Assembly: GCA_038319625.1 (NCBI GenBank)
Contig: JBBQDK010000001.1
Span: 1-62,686 of the forward strand
Direction of reading: 5' to 3'
Origin: JBBQDK01 sp038319625
GTDB taxonomy: Bacteria; Pseudomonadota; Gammaproteobacteria; JBBQDK01
DNA: 62,686 nucleotides
Positions 36,177 to 45,944 of this stretch are shown piece by piece; positions within the stretch are counted from its first letter, which is position 1; every line of letters begins with the position of its first letter. Under the pieces are notes generated by a model that was given only the letters and a program-made list of their open reading frames with translations, was not told the DNA's origin and searched no databases. Both the position numbers and the translations under genes were made by a program.

Positions 36177-37433
36177 ATGCCTATTAAGCCCTACCAGCGC
36201 AAGGAAGTTGAGACCCTTCTTGAACGGCTTTTAGAGCCGCCGCGTTCGCTGATTATAGTTGCAGGGCCACGTCAGGTCGGCAAAACCACGTTGGTACGTG
36301 ATGCGCTGGCTCAATATGAGCGAAAGCGTTATTCCTTCATTCCTGTTGATCAGCCGGACGAGATACGTGCCCCCGGCTTTGCGTCCATTGAGAGTGACAC
36401 TTACGATCAGGCTGGTCGCCCGAGGGATGTTGCGTGGCTGGTCGCACAGTGGCAACGCGCCCGCATGGCAGCACGGGAGTCGGTGGATGGGCATATTCTT
36501 GCCCTCGATGAAATCCAGAAAATCCCCCACTGGTCGGATGCAGTCAAGGGGCTATGGGATGCTGACAGGTCTGAAGGATTGACATTGCATGTCGTACTGT
36601 TGGGATCGTCCCCTTTATTGATGCAGAAGGGCATGAGCGAGAGCCTGACCGGACGCTATGAGCTGATTCGCGTCACGCACTGGTCTTTCCTCGAAATGTA
36701 CGAAGCCTTTGATTTCGATTTGGACGACTACATCTATTTTGGCGGCTATCCCGGTAGCACCGCATATATTCGTGACGAGCCGCGCTGGCGCAATTATGTG
36801 AACGGTAGCTTGATTGAGCCAAGTATCGAGAAGGATATTCTGATGATGACGCGGGTTGATAAACCAGCGCTACTCAAGCAATTGTTTCACCTTGGCTGTA
36901 GTTTCTCAGGGCAGATATTGTCCTATACCAAAATGCAAGGCCAGCTTCAGGATGCCGGCAATACGGTGACACTCGCACATTATCTCGATCTTCTAGGGAA
37001 TGCCGGATTAATTTATGGCTTACAAAAGTATGCGGGACAACAACATCGGCGACGGGCATCTTCCCCCAAGTTTAATGTGCTCAACAATGCTTTGATGTCG
37101 GCCGGGTCTGGATACACCAAAACCGAAGCGAAAGCGGATCGTAGTTTTTGGGGACGATTGGTGGAAAGTGCAGTGGGAGCGCATCTCTACAATACTGGAC
37201 ACCCTGATTGCCATCTCCATTATTGGCGAGAAGGTTCCAGAGAAGTTGATTTTGTAATTGAGGGCAACAGGAAACTTGCTGCCGTCGAAGTGAAAAGTGG
37301 GCCATCCTCTGGTCATACTAGCGGGGTCGATGTATTCGGGGAAAACTTTGGCAAGTGCCGGAGGTTATTGGTTGGCGAAGGCGGCATCCCGATTGCCGAA
37401 TTCCTCTCCTATCCGGCGGAGCACTGGCTTTGA
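36177..37433 (+). CDS. AAA family ATPase with DUF4143 domain
   Basis: A 418-residue ATPase of the AAA_14/DUF4143 group. Walker A is AGPRQVGKTTLVRDAL (about 29-44), Walker B is ILALDEIQ (about 105-112), and the C-terminal DUF4143 domain ends in a nuclease-like core, REVDFVIEGNRKLAAVEVKSG. The family is common in accessory DNA and its function is poorly known. The stop TGA overlaps the TTG start of the giant NACHT-like gene, implying joint translation. A large palindrome touches the start codon. It could regulate or work with the next protein; this is inferred from coupling only. Confidence 0.85.
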   Translation: MPIKPYQRKEVETLLERLLEPPRSLIIVAGPRQVGKTTLVRDALAQYERKRYSFIPVDQPDEIRAPGFASIESDTYDQAGRPRDVAWLVAQWQRARMAARESVDGHILALDEIQKIPHWSDAVKGLWDADRSEGLTLHVVLLGSSPLLMQKGMSESLTGRYELIRVTHWSFLEMYEAFDFDLDDYIYFGGYPGSTAYIRDEPRWRNYVNGSLIEPSIEKDILMMTRVDKPALLKQLFHLGCSFSGQILSYTKMQGQLQDAGNTVTLAHYLDLLGNAGLIYGLQKYAGQQHRRRASSPKFNVLNNALMSAGSGYTKTEAKADRSFWGRLVESAVGAHLYNTGHPDCHLHYWREGSREVDFVIEGNRKLAAVEVKSGPSSGHTSGVDVFGENFGKCRRLLVGEGGIPIAEFLSYPAEHWL

Positions 37434-40400
37434 CCAAAGCGAACGAACCCTTCCTCGTTCGGCGCACGTGCACGCGCAGATCGGGAAACACGGAGGGGCA
37501 AGGAAGTCACCCGCTGGAGGAATATCGCGACCTGCCCGCATACGTGTTGCTTGGCGATCCGGGCGCAGGCACGACGGAAACCTTCAAGTTGGAAGCGCGC
37601 GAGTCCGGCGGCAAATATATCAAAGCGCGCGACTTTGCCACTTTTGAGCCGGGAGTGGAATATCAGGGTAAAACTTTATTCATAGACGCACTAGACGAAA
37701 TGCGCGCCGATGGAGGTGATGGACGGACACCACTCGACCACATACGTAGGCATCTGGAGAGGTTGGGATACCCGTGTTTTCGTCTCTCCTGTCGCGAGGC
37801 GGACTGGCTGGGGGCGAGTGATAACGAAGCATTGAAACGCGTGTCACCCAGCGGCGATGTCATCGCCCTGCATCTTGATCCGTTGACCGATGATGACGTT
37901 GCCGAAATTCTGCGGCACAAAACCACTATTCCCAACCCGAATGAATTCATACGCAAGGCGCGAGATCACAAGCTCGACGAACTCCTGCGCAACCCGCAAA
38001 CGCTGGATTTGCTTGTGGATGCCGTAGGCGGAAATGAATGGCCGCAAAGTCGCAAGGAAATTTATGAGATGGCGTGTCGCCATCTTGTGTCCGAAATGAA
38101 TCCAGAACACCGACGAGCCAAACGAGAGGAAGCGCTCCCCGCCGAAACACTGCTCAATGTCGCAGGATACTTATCCGCTATACAGTTGCTATCTGGACTC
38201 GCCGGTTTCTCTATTGATGAGGCGATGGCCGACAAGGAATACTTCTGCTGGAAAGAACTGCTGGAGCATGGCCCCCCACTACTTGCCGCACTAAAAACAA
38301 ACCTGTTTCAAGGGGACGGTGAGGAACGACGCATTCCCATTCATCGTAGCGTCGCGGAATATCTGGGCGCTCGCTACCTTGCTTCACTCATCGAAAATAA
38401 CGGTCTGCCATTTGGTCGTGTTCTTGCATTGATGACGGGTGGCGATGGCGGCGTGGTGACCGACCTGCGCGGCCTCGCGGCATGGCTATCGGTTCATTGC
38501 CTCAGCGGACGGCATGTATTGATTGAGCGCGATCCATTGGGGGTTGTGCTCTATGGTGACGTGCGCAATTTCCCTGTAGCAGACAAGCACCTTGTCCTCG
38601 CAGCATTAAGAAACGAGGCACGACGCTATCCATGGTTCCGTTCAGAGGATTGGTCATCTCCGCCTTTTGGCGCGTTGGGTACCATGGATATGGCATCCGC
38701 ATTCGTGGAAATACTCTCCTCTCCTTCGCGAGAAGAGGCCAACCTAGCGTTGCTGGATTGCGTGTTCGACGCCATACGTTATGGTGAGCGCATGTCCGCT
38801 CTGGCTGGCCCATTGGAAGCCATCGCACGGGATGTCAGCTACCAACAAGGAATAAGAACGAATGCGGTGCGAGCTTGGGCGCATATTGCTCCGGATGATT
38901 ATTCCAAACTGCTGAGGCTTGCGGAAGATATTCGCACAGGTGTCGTCGAAGACAGAGACGATGAAATGCTTGGCACTGTTTTAGGCAAGCTCTACCCACA
39001 AACTATTTCGCCAGCTCAAATATTCGATTACCTCCAACCACGGAAGGATGACAGCCTGATTGGCAGCTATTTCTCATTCTGGAGTCACAATCTCCCGGAT
39101 GGAGCGGCCAATGATGATGTGCCGCTGTTGCTGGATCAGCTGGTGCAAAAACTGACAGTAATGAGAAAAGCCCTGCATGAGACACAACTCAACAGAATGG
39201 CAGGGAAGTTACTGGTGCGAGGGCTAAAGCATTACGGAGATGCAATTATCGATGAACGCCTCTACGAGTGGCTAGGCGTTGGTCTTGATGAATACGCTCA
39301 TCCCCATCTTGATCGGGAATATGCTGAGTGCATTGCTAAGTGGTTTGAGAATCGCCCTGATCGCTACAAGGCCATGATCCGTCACGGCGAATCTCTATGT
39401 GTCGGAAGCGACAATATTCAATATTGCATGTACCGATGCACAATGAGGCTTTACGCTTCTGCACCCCCAGCAGATATCGGCAGCTGGTATCTGGAGAGGG
39501 CGGCAGCTGAACTGGGTGCTGAATTGGCTGGCTATTACTTCACCCAAACGATTCTCTTACTGAGACAACAAGGCGGACAAAAAGAACTAACTCTCCCTGC
39601 CCTGGAATTCCTTGAATCATGGACAAAAGCTTACCCAACCCTCCAGCCGTGGCTTGACCGGTTTATAACTTGCGATATCGGAGACTGGCAACAGAAACAT
39701 GCCATAGAAGATAGCAAAAGAAAGTTCGAACGTCAGAAACGGAAAAATGAATGGGTAAGTTATTACCGCCAAAACATTGATGCAGTTCGTGATGGCAGCG
39801 CACACCCACAGATATTTCATGATCTTGCGATGGCATACTATGGTTTGCTTTATGAGGTCTCCGGCGAAACACCACGCGAACGTCTGGAGGATTTCCTTGA
39901 TGGCGACGTAGAGTTGATCGAGGCCGCCTATGCAGGTTTTCGCCATACCCTTGACCGCCGCGACTTGCCGACAGTTCGCGAAATTGTCGATCTGGAATTA
40001 AAGGGGCGGAATCATTACATACGCAAGGCCTGTCTAGTGGGTATGGAAGAACTATATCAGGCTGGTCCATCCAGTGTATCGCGGCTTGCCGATGATGTGC
40101 TAAAGCGGTTATTGGCATTTCGCTTTACTTACAACGTCGGAGACGATCCGGCATGGTTTGCTTCGCTGGTGCGGGAACGTCCTGAGTTGGTGGCTGAAGT
40201 GTTGGTCGCTTATGCCTTGCCCATGCTGCGCGCTGGAAAGGAGCACGTCGCAGGGCTGTATCCATTGGCCTATGATGATGCGTACGCCGAGGTGGCTCAC
40301 ATTGCGCTGCCTGTATTGTTGGATGGTTTTCCACTACGTGCTAGCAAGCTTCGATTATCAAATGCACTCGACCCGCTTATTAAGGGAGCGTTGCACTATC

Positions 40401-41536
40401 TCGACAGGAAGATGCTCGCATCATTGATTGCCCGGAAACTCGAATTGAGAAGCATGGATGCAGCGCAACGAATCTATTGGCTAGGCTGCGGCTTGCTGCT
40501 AGCTCCAGATATTTATGAAGACAGGTTGATTCAATACATCGGTAAGAACGCCGTTCGCAGAGGCTATCTGGCTGGCTTTCTGCATAGCCGTGAAGCACGT
40601 CGCTTGCCGGATAGTGCGCCCTTGTCCGAAGTCACTCTTGCCCATCTGATTGAGTTGCTGGCACCGGGTTGTTCTCCCGAACGTCCTACTGGGGCACACT
40701 GGGTCAGTCCGGCCATGGAAACCGCCGATATGGTGCGTTCTTTCGTCAACACACTGGGCGGCAATCCCAAGGAAACCGCGAACCGCGAACTTGAACGCTT
40801 GCTGACTTTGCCAAATATCGCGCCTTGGAAAAACTACTTACGCAACGCTTTGCACACCCAACGCATCGCCCGACGCAGGGCGACATTCTATCGCTTAAGC
40901 GTCGAGGAAGTCAGCCGCACACTCGCCAATCTCCAACCCGCCAGTGCAGCCGATCTTGCCGCACTGACGTTCGACTATCTGCGCGACATCGCCAAGAAGA
41001 TCCGCGATGGAAGTACCAACGACTATCGGCAGTATTGGAGCTACGATAAGGACAATAAAGAACTGAAGAAGCCAAAACCAGAGAACGACTGCCGTGATGC
41101 GTTGTTGTCCGACCTCAATGAGCGATTGGGAAGGCTCGGTATTGATGCGCGGCGAGAGGGTAATTATGCAGATGAGAAACGTGCCGACATTCAAGTTTCA
41201 TTCGGTGGTGCCAATGGATTTAATGTGCCAATCGAAATCAAAAAAGATAACCACCGCGATCTCTGGCGTGCCATCCACAAACAACTGATCCAAAAATATG
41301 TCCGCGATCCGGGTGCAGATGGGCATGGAATTTATCTCGTCTTCTGGTTCGACGGAAAAGGGCTGCCACCGCCACCCGATGGCAGCAGGAAGCCTCGTAA
41401 CGCCCAAGAGCTGGAAGACCGTCTACGGCAGACGCTCTCGCCGGAAGAAAGCCATCGCATCCAGATTTGCGTGATTGATTGCGCGTTACCTGATGTGAAT
41501 TCAAAGTCTGCTTTGGAGAAACACGGACGTCAGTAA
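37430..41536 (+). CDS. Large NACHT-like NTPase with C-terminal PD-(D/E)xK nuclease domain
   Basis: A protein of about 1,368 residues. From the TTG at 37430 (overlapping the previous TGA) the order is: P-loop region GDPGAGTT (42-49), Walker B LFIDALDE (83-90) and NACHT-like sensor RLSCREADW (118-126), then a winged-helix/helical part. About 900 residues of helical repeat-like sequence follow. A C-terminal restriction-nuclease fold spans about 1220-1330 with RADIQVSF and VPIEIKKD, the D-x(n)-ExK core. This resembles STAND/NACHT immune sensors with a nuclease effector. The Walker A lysine is Thr (codon 37571-37573 ACG; AAG would restore it). The frame also opens upstream to 37355. The defence role is inference. 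Confidence 0.82.
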   Translation: MTKANEPFLVRRTCTRRSGNTEGQGSHPLEEYRDLPAYVLLGDPGAGTTETFKLEARESGGKYIKARDFATFEPGVEYQGKTLFIDALDEMRADGGDGRTPLDHIRRHLERLGYPCFRLSCREADWLGASDNEALKRVSPSGDVIALHLDPLTDDDVAEILRHKTTIPNPNEFIRKARDHKLDELLRNPQTLDLLVDAVGGNEWPQSRKEIYEMACRHLVSEMNPEHRRAKREEALPAETLLNVAGYLSAIQLLSGLAGFSIDEAMADKEYFCWKELLEHGPPLLAALKTNLFQGDGEERRIPIHRSVAEYLGARYLASLIENNGLPFGRVLALMTGGDGGVVTDLRGLAAWLSVHCLSGRHVLIERDPLGVVLYGDVRNFPVADKHLVLAALRNEARRYPWFRSEDWSSPPFGALGTMDMASAFVEILSSPSREEANLALLDCVFDAIRYGERMSALAGPLEAIARDVSYQQGIRTNAVRAWAHIAPDDYSKLLRLAEDIRTGVVEDRDDEMLGTVLGKLYPQTISPAQIFDYLQPRKDDSLIGSYFSFWSHNLPDGAANDDVPLLLDQLVQKLTVMRKALHETQLNRMAGKLLVRGLKHYGDAIIDERLYEWLGVGLDEYAHPHLDREYAECIAKWFENRPDRYKAMIRHGESLCVGSDNIQYCMYRCTMRLYASAPPADIGSWYLERAAAELGAELAGYYFTQTILLLRQQGGQKELTLPALEFLESWTKAYPTLQPWLDRFITCDIGDWQQKHAIEDSKRKFERQKRKNEWVSYYRQNIDAVRDGSAHPQIFHDLAMAYYGLLYEVSGETPRERLEDFLDGDVELIEAAYAGFRHTLDRRDLPTVREIVDLELKGRNHYIRKACLVGMEELYQAGPSSVSRLADDVLKRLLAFRFTYNVGDDPAWFASLVRERPELVAEVLVAYALPMLRAGKEHVAGLYPLAYDDAYAEVAHIALPVLLDGFPLRASKLRLSNALDPLIKGALHYLDRKMLASLIARKLELRSMDAAQRIYWLGCGLLLAPDIYEDRLIQYIGKNAVRRGYLAGFLHSREARRLPDSAPLSEVTLAHLIELLAPGCSPERPTGAHWVSPAMETADMVRSFVNTLGGNPKETANRELERLLTLPNIAPWKNYLRNALHTQRIARRRATFYRLSVEEVSRTLANLQPASAADLAALTFDYLRDIAKKIRDGSTNDYRQYWSYDKDNKELKKPKPENDCRDALLSDLNERLGRLGIDARREGNYADEKRADIQVSFGGANGFNVPIEIKKDNHRDLWRAIHKQLIQKYVRDPGADGHGIYLVFWFDGKGLPPPPDGSRKPRNAQELEDRLRQTLSPEESHRIQICVIDCALPDVNSKSALEKHGRQ

Positions 41537-42192
41537 TAGGTCGACCCAGTACCTTCCCACCCCATCAATCTGTTTGCACCAAGGTCCGGTAATCGCCGAA
41601 AGCACGAATTCGACGACAATCACGAAACGTCCGCTCACGCTGCGTAGCCGCCAGTCACGGATTACCGCGCCAGTGTCCGCTGCCAAGCTGCCGGTCACTG
41701 CTCGTCGCGTCAATGACTGTTCCGCAGCGTAACCAGCCATTGACGATAAAGTGCCAGGCTGAGGATTTAGACTAAACCCAGACACTCAAATTGAAGGTAA
41801 ATGATACCGGCATTATCTGTCTTGTAAGAAATTATTTCGAGATGGACGGGCAAAGGAATAATTCGTGCCGCAATGCTTGTATTCCAAGCTTCATCGGCGT
41901 ATTAAATATATCAACGGTTTTTCTCGAACCCACAGATCTGCATTCCTGTTCGTACGACAGATCCCGCCTACTAACTGGCAGGCAGCAAGCCGGAAATAAC
42001 AAGTTTGACATAAACAATAATGCTGCGTGCAGGAATGTCGTGGCGGGAAGAGATAATCATGAAAGCCAATCACGCCAACATACTCTGCTCCTGTGCACTT
42101 AATGTCTATGACAGCATAGACCGTACATATGCTGCTTACTTAGTGGACGCAACTATCAAACTACACAAGGAAATAATATTCAGAAGGATCAC
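41537..42192. other. Intergenic region, low GC
   Basis: About 650 bp between the NACHT-nuclease gene and the PEP-CTERM gene. Short frames exist on both strands (for example 41501-41785 minus), but none shows a motif I recognise. Base composition shifts to AT-rich towards the right. Confidence 0.4.
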
Positions 42193-42843
42193 ATGAATAA
42201 ATTAAAACTAATAATTGCGGTATCTGCACTTCTGCTTACATTTATGAGTATGTCAGTAGATGCATCAACAGTGGCCTATGACTTTACTTGGCAGGTCACG
42301 CAAAATTCTGATTCAAGTGCGGGCGTATTTTCTGATATTTCTGCTGTTAATGTCGGAGACATTTTTAGCGGTTACTTCTTTGTCAGTGAATCACCAGATG
42401 GACAGATTCATGGTAATAATAATTCAGTATATGTCTCAATAAATGACTTTTTTTTATACAGCTCGAGTTATGAGCCGTTCTATACATTCTTCTTTAACAA
42501 TACTAATCAAACAGGGCTTTTTATTCAGGCAAGTTACGGCATTGGATTTAGCTACCCGCGAAGCCCATTTAAGGGTTACTTCAGTCTATGGATCGACCTC
42601 GGCAACCCATCCGACGGAACGGGTAACGCATCCCTACCGAGCACCTTGTCACTCGCCGACTTTTCCATTGCCACAGTCCAAGTCGTGGTGTTGGGCGGCC
42701 CGGCAAATCCAGATAGTAGTTTTTCGCTTCTTGGGAACGTAGTCTCACTAACTGAGGTTCCAGTTCCATCATCGTTGTGGCTATTTAGTACGGGGTCGCT
42801 GGGACTGATAGGATTTGCCTGGCGCAAGAATGTAGATTTATAA
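42193..42843 (+). CDS. PEP-CTERM/VPxP-type sorting-signal protein
   Basis: A 216-residue exported protein. A signal peptide (MNKLKLIIAVSALLLTFMSM, cleavage near DAS) is followed by a low-complexity beta-rich domain with many Asn, Ser and Phe. The C-terminus has the exosortase signature: VPVPSSLWLF, then a hydrophobic helix (GSLGLIGFAW) and basic RK. Such proteins are processed by an exosortase and often join extracellular polymer; no exosortase gene is in this window. An AAGGAT SD precedes the ATG. The gene is AT-rich compared with the core genes, suggesting transfer. Confidence 0.85.
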   Translation: MNKLKLIIAVSALLLTFMSMSVDASTVAYDFTWQVTQNSDSSAGVFSDISAVNVGDIFSGYFFVSESPDGQIHGNNNSVYVSINDFFLYSSSYEPFYTFFFNNTNQTGLFIQASYGIGFSYPRSPFKGYFSLWIDLGNPSDGTGNASLPSTLSLADFSIATVQVVVLGGPANPDSSFSLLGNVVSLTEVPVPSSLWLFSTGSLGLIGFAWRKNVDL

Positions 42844-43600
42844 ATCACGACCACGCAACAGCTGTCTTTGAGACTGCCTTTTTATGTTGCTGGCAGTGTA
42901 GGTTTTGCCGTTATTACCCAATCGCACGTTGCAGCACCACTGACTGGTTCACTGCCGATTACTCGTTGCATTTCAGTTTTGCAGGATACTTACAGTAATC
43001 CTGCCTTGAAGAGAATGTGCTTCTGAACTGCTAAAATGAATGGTCTGGGTTGACGCTAGTGGGGTTAGGGAGTCAAGGGGGGGTTAGGTCCAACATCGCA
43101 ACGCCGATAACGTAATTAGTTGGTGGTCCACGTTTAGATCATTTGCCTTTGAAGTAATGTGCAATCGTTAAGAAAACCTCGCCTCGGCGGCGTCTTTTTT
43201 GTTTTCGTAAGCGGCTTTTTTTTGAAAGTGCCTGTTCGACTCGCTGACTTGATCGTCTCCTTTCAGTATGCTTCTGCCAGTCCCGGCAGACTGTTCCAAT
43301 GGCCGCTTCGTAGCATAAAGCGGCCAGTCATTCTTGGGCTGGACATGCCGATTGTTCCGGACTTTAATCACAGGGGCATCAGAAAGAGTATCAATACGAT
43401 GCAGAATGTCCTTGGCTAAATGCCAGCGTAGTTAATGAGTAGACTGTGTTATGGCAGTGGGTGTTGTCCCCGAATTTAATGTCATGGAACCGATCTCTTG
43501 TACCAATTTTTCTGGCATTGTCCTCTGCCAAACTCCGGACCCACCTACTTTGCGTCATTCTGTAAAGGCCTGCCAGTGTTGGGTGGTGTAACACAATTCA
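42844..43600. other. Intergenic region with hairpins
   Basis: About 750 bp without a supported gene. It contains a G-rich tract near 43061-43090 and a strong hairpin at 43300-43326. A frame at 43159-43419 overlaps these hairpins and lacks a recognisable motif, so I do not call it. Confidence 0.45.
43300..43326. repeat. Hairpin-forming inverted repeat
   Basis: TGGCCGCTT (43300-43308) pairs perfectly with AAGCGGCCA (43318-43326) around a 9-base loop. A shorter stem, TCTGCC against GGCAGA, lies just upstream (43273-43290). No T-run follows, so it looks like an intergenic repeat rather than a terminator. Confidence 0.55.
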
Positions 43601-44599
43601 TCAACCCGCAGCAGCGGCTGCATCGGTTGCCGATATTCGCCAACCCAGATCGTGTGCCCGCTTGGCCGCCTGTGCCGGGATATCGGTGGCTATGAATTGG
43701 TGGTGCAGCACTTGCACACCGATCACATGGTTTATCACCGCATCGAGTTGCACCATCGTCGCGGTCGGGGTGTCCGCCCGTTCGTGCAGATCGAACAGTG
43801 CGCGTATGCCCGCGCGATCCAGCAGGCCGGCGGATTCAATGGCCGTATCCGCAAGGTATTCCTCCGCCAACAGCTTCATTGCCGCCCATTTTTTAGGATC
43901 GGTATGTGCGGGTGGCGCCATGAAGGCAAACTTCTCCCGCTCGTACAGTACCTTCGGCAGCAGACCCTTCATTGCCTCGCGCAATACATATTTCTCCGTG
44001 CGTCCCTTGATGCGCAGCGCGGGTGGCACGTGCGTCGCGAACTCGGCCAGATGATGGTCGAGAAACGGCGGTCGCGCCTCCATGGAATTCGCCATGTCCA
44101 CGCGGTCGCCACCCCAGGTGAGGATCTGACCTTCGAACATAGTCTTGATCCACACCTATTGGGCCTGGTCCAGTGGGTGTCGACCGGCAAGCATGTTGCC
44201 ATCCAGCGCCTCGGCGATGGCGCTGCCGGGCCGGCAATCCCGCAGAGCTGCACGCCTGTCCTTGTGGATCAAACCTTGTACATGCTGCGTCACGGCCAGC
44301 CACGGCTGCAGGTAACTCGGCGTGAACCCGACCAATGCCGTTAGCGCCGAATCATCCACCGTTTCTTCGGCCAGCGTGGCGCCGCGGAGTAGTTGATTCT
44401 TTTCCGCCAGTGTTTGTTCCCAGATAGCGCGCTCGGCTCCTGGCAACGTATCGTGGCCGTGCAGAAACATGTCGTGGCGAAATGCCGGGTAACCCGCAAA
44501 CAGTTCATCGGACCCTTCGCCGGTTATCACCACTTTGTAGCCAATCTGCCGGACGTGGCGGCTCATCAGCAGCTTCGCCACAATTTCTCGACAGCTGGA
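43601..44599 (-). pseudogene. asnB: Asparagine synthetase (AsnB) fragment with internal amber stop
   Basis: The C-terminal synthetase domain of a glutamine-dependent asparagine synthetase. YKVVITGEGSDELFAGYPAF carries the ATP-pyrophosphatase signature SGEGSDE-type loop, and WGGDRVDMANSMEARPPFLD follows later. One in-frame TAG at 44156-44158 stands where the family has an aromatic residue before VWIKTM, with both halves in the same frame. The whole N-terminal glutaminase domain is missing beyond about 44599, where the patatin gene begins on the other strand. The gene is therefore truncated and broken. Confidence 0.85.
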
Positions 44600-44662
44600 T
44601 TCGATGATGCAATCATTAACCGTCCTGCGCTCTGGACCCTATCGATCACCCCCTCCCGCCTT

Positions 44663-45583
44663 ATGAGCGCCAACACAGCCAACCAGCCGAAAATCGCTCT
44701 CGCCCTCGGTGGCGGATCGGCCCGCGGCTGGTCACATATCGGAGTGATCCGGGAACTCGATCGAATTGGCATACGACCGGATATCGTCTGCGGCTGCTCA
44801 ATAGGCGCGATCGTCGGTGCCGCCTATGCCGCCGGCAATATCGACAAACTGGAAGCCTGGGTGCGTTCGCTGACGCGCATCAGGATGGCGCGATTTTTCG
44901 AACTGAACATCTCTCTGAATGGGATCGTCGACAGGCGTCGCCTGCAGGAATTTCTGCGCGAGCATGTTTGCAGCGAGAAGGCGCTCATCGAGGACCTCTC
45001 CGTCCGTTTCGCCACTGTGTCCACCGACCTCAAGACCGGCAAGGAGGTGTGGTTCCAGAGCGGCTCACTGTTGGATTCGGTCTGGGCCTCGATGGCCCTG
45101 CCGGGTTTGTTCCCACCGATCCGCTATGGCGAGAAATGGCTGGTAGACGGCGGTCTGGTCAATCCCGTACCGATTTCCGTCTGCCGCGCACTGGGCGCCG
45201 ATGTCGTTATCGCTGTGAATCCGAATGATGATATCGTTGGTAAACATTTCGTCCAGAACAATCAGGAAGTCGCCGATGGCAGCGGTGTTATGGGTAAATT
45301 CAGAAAAAATATCCGCGCCTATAAAACTACCCTGTTCGGCAAGCAGTCGGACGAGCACCCTGTACCCGGCCTGTTCGATGTCATCACCAGCTCCATGCAC
45401 ATCGCCCAGGACCGTATCACGCGCAGCAGAATGGCCGGCGACCCGCCCGATGTGCTGCTGTCTCCGCGGCTGTCGCACATCGGACTGCTGGAATTTTATC
45501 GCGCCGACGAGTCAATCGAGGAGGGAAGGGCCTGTGTCAGCCGCATGGCCGCGGAAATTTCCCGAGTCATGAAGCAGTTCTGA
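44663..45583 (+). CDS. Patatin-like phospholipase (RssA/NTE family)
   Basis: A 306-residue serine hydrolase with oxyanion loop GGGSARG, nucleophile elbow GCSIG (Ser46) and the catalytic Asp162 in DGG. It probably hydrolyses lysophospholipids or phospholipids at the cytoplasmic membrane face. I chose the ATG at 44663 (MSANTANQPKIALALGG); the frame runs upstream into the asnB remnant without conservation. It is not clearly in an operon. Confidence 0.92.
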   Translation: MSANTANQPKIALALGGGSARGWSHIGVIRELDRIGIRPDIVCGCSIGAIVGAAYAAGNIDKLEAWVRSLTRIRMARFFELNISLNGIVDRRRLQEFLREHVCSEKALIEDLSVRFATVSTDLKTGKEVWFQSGSLLDSVWASMALPGLFPPIRYGEKWLVDGGLVNPVPISVCRALGADVVIAVNPNDDIVGKHFVQNNQEVADGSGVMGKFRKNIRAYKTTLFGKQSDEHPVPGLFDVITSSMHIAQDRITRSRMAGDPPDVLLSPRLSHIGLLEFYRADESIEEGRACVSRMAAEISRVMKQF

Positions 45584-45627
45584 TAAATTTTGTGAACCTG
45601 CCAGCGGCGTCCTGTTAAAATTGCGGC

Positions 45628-45831
45628 ATGCAGCGGCGCATTATCGGATTTCACCAGGACGAGGAACAACAATGGGTTGCGGAACTCGACTGTGGCCATG
45701 CGCAGCATGTCCGGCATCAACCGCCCTGGCAGGTGCGTGCCTGGACCCGCACAGAGCAAGGCCGCCGGGAGCGTATCGGAACCTTGCTGGTTTGCGGCGT
45801 GTGCGCGGCGGCCGGCGCACGCGGTGACTAA
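45628..45831 (+). CDS. DUF3565 domain protein
   Basis: A 67-residue DUF3565 protein with the conserved RRIIGFHQDEEQQWVAELDC start, CGHAQHVRHQPPWQVRAW and a C-terminal Cys pair (CGVC). The cysteines and histidines suggest metal binding; function is unknown. It lies 44 bp downstream of the patatin gene on the same strand. Confidence 0.85.
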   Translation: MQRRIIGFHQDEEQQWVAELDCGHAQHVRHQPPWQVRAWTRTEQGRRERIGTLLVCGVCAAAGARGD

Positions 45832-45944
45832 CGATTCGATTGAACAGTGCCGGTCCCGTCGGCAGCCTTGTCTGGAAACCACCAAAACTCCAGTATGCTT
45901 GCCGCAGCATTTACCTCATTTTCATAACAACCCAGGATCACGCA

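Noticed and set aside
41501..41785. 94-codon minus-strand frame
   Set aside because: No family recognised; overlaps the end of the NACHT-nuclease gene and probably degenerate intergenic DNA.
43078..43125. GTTAGGT followed by an imperfect dyad, like an integron attC site
   Set aside because: The matching RYYYAAC partner and the L'/L'' boxes are missing.
43159..43419. 86-codon frame before the asnB remnant
   Set aside because: It runs through two hairpin repeats and has no recognisable protein feature.
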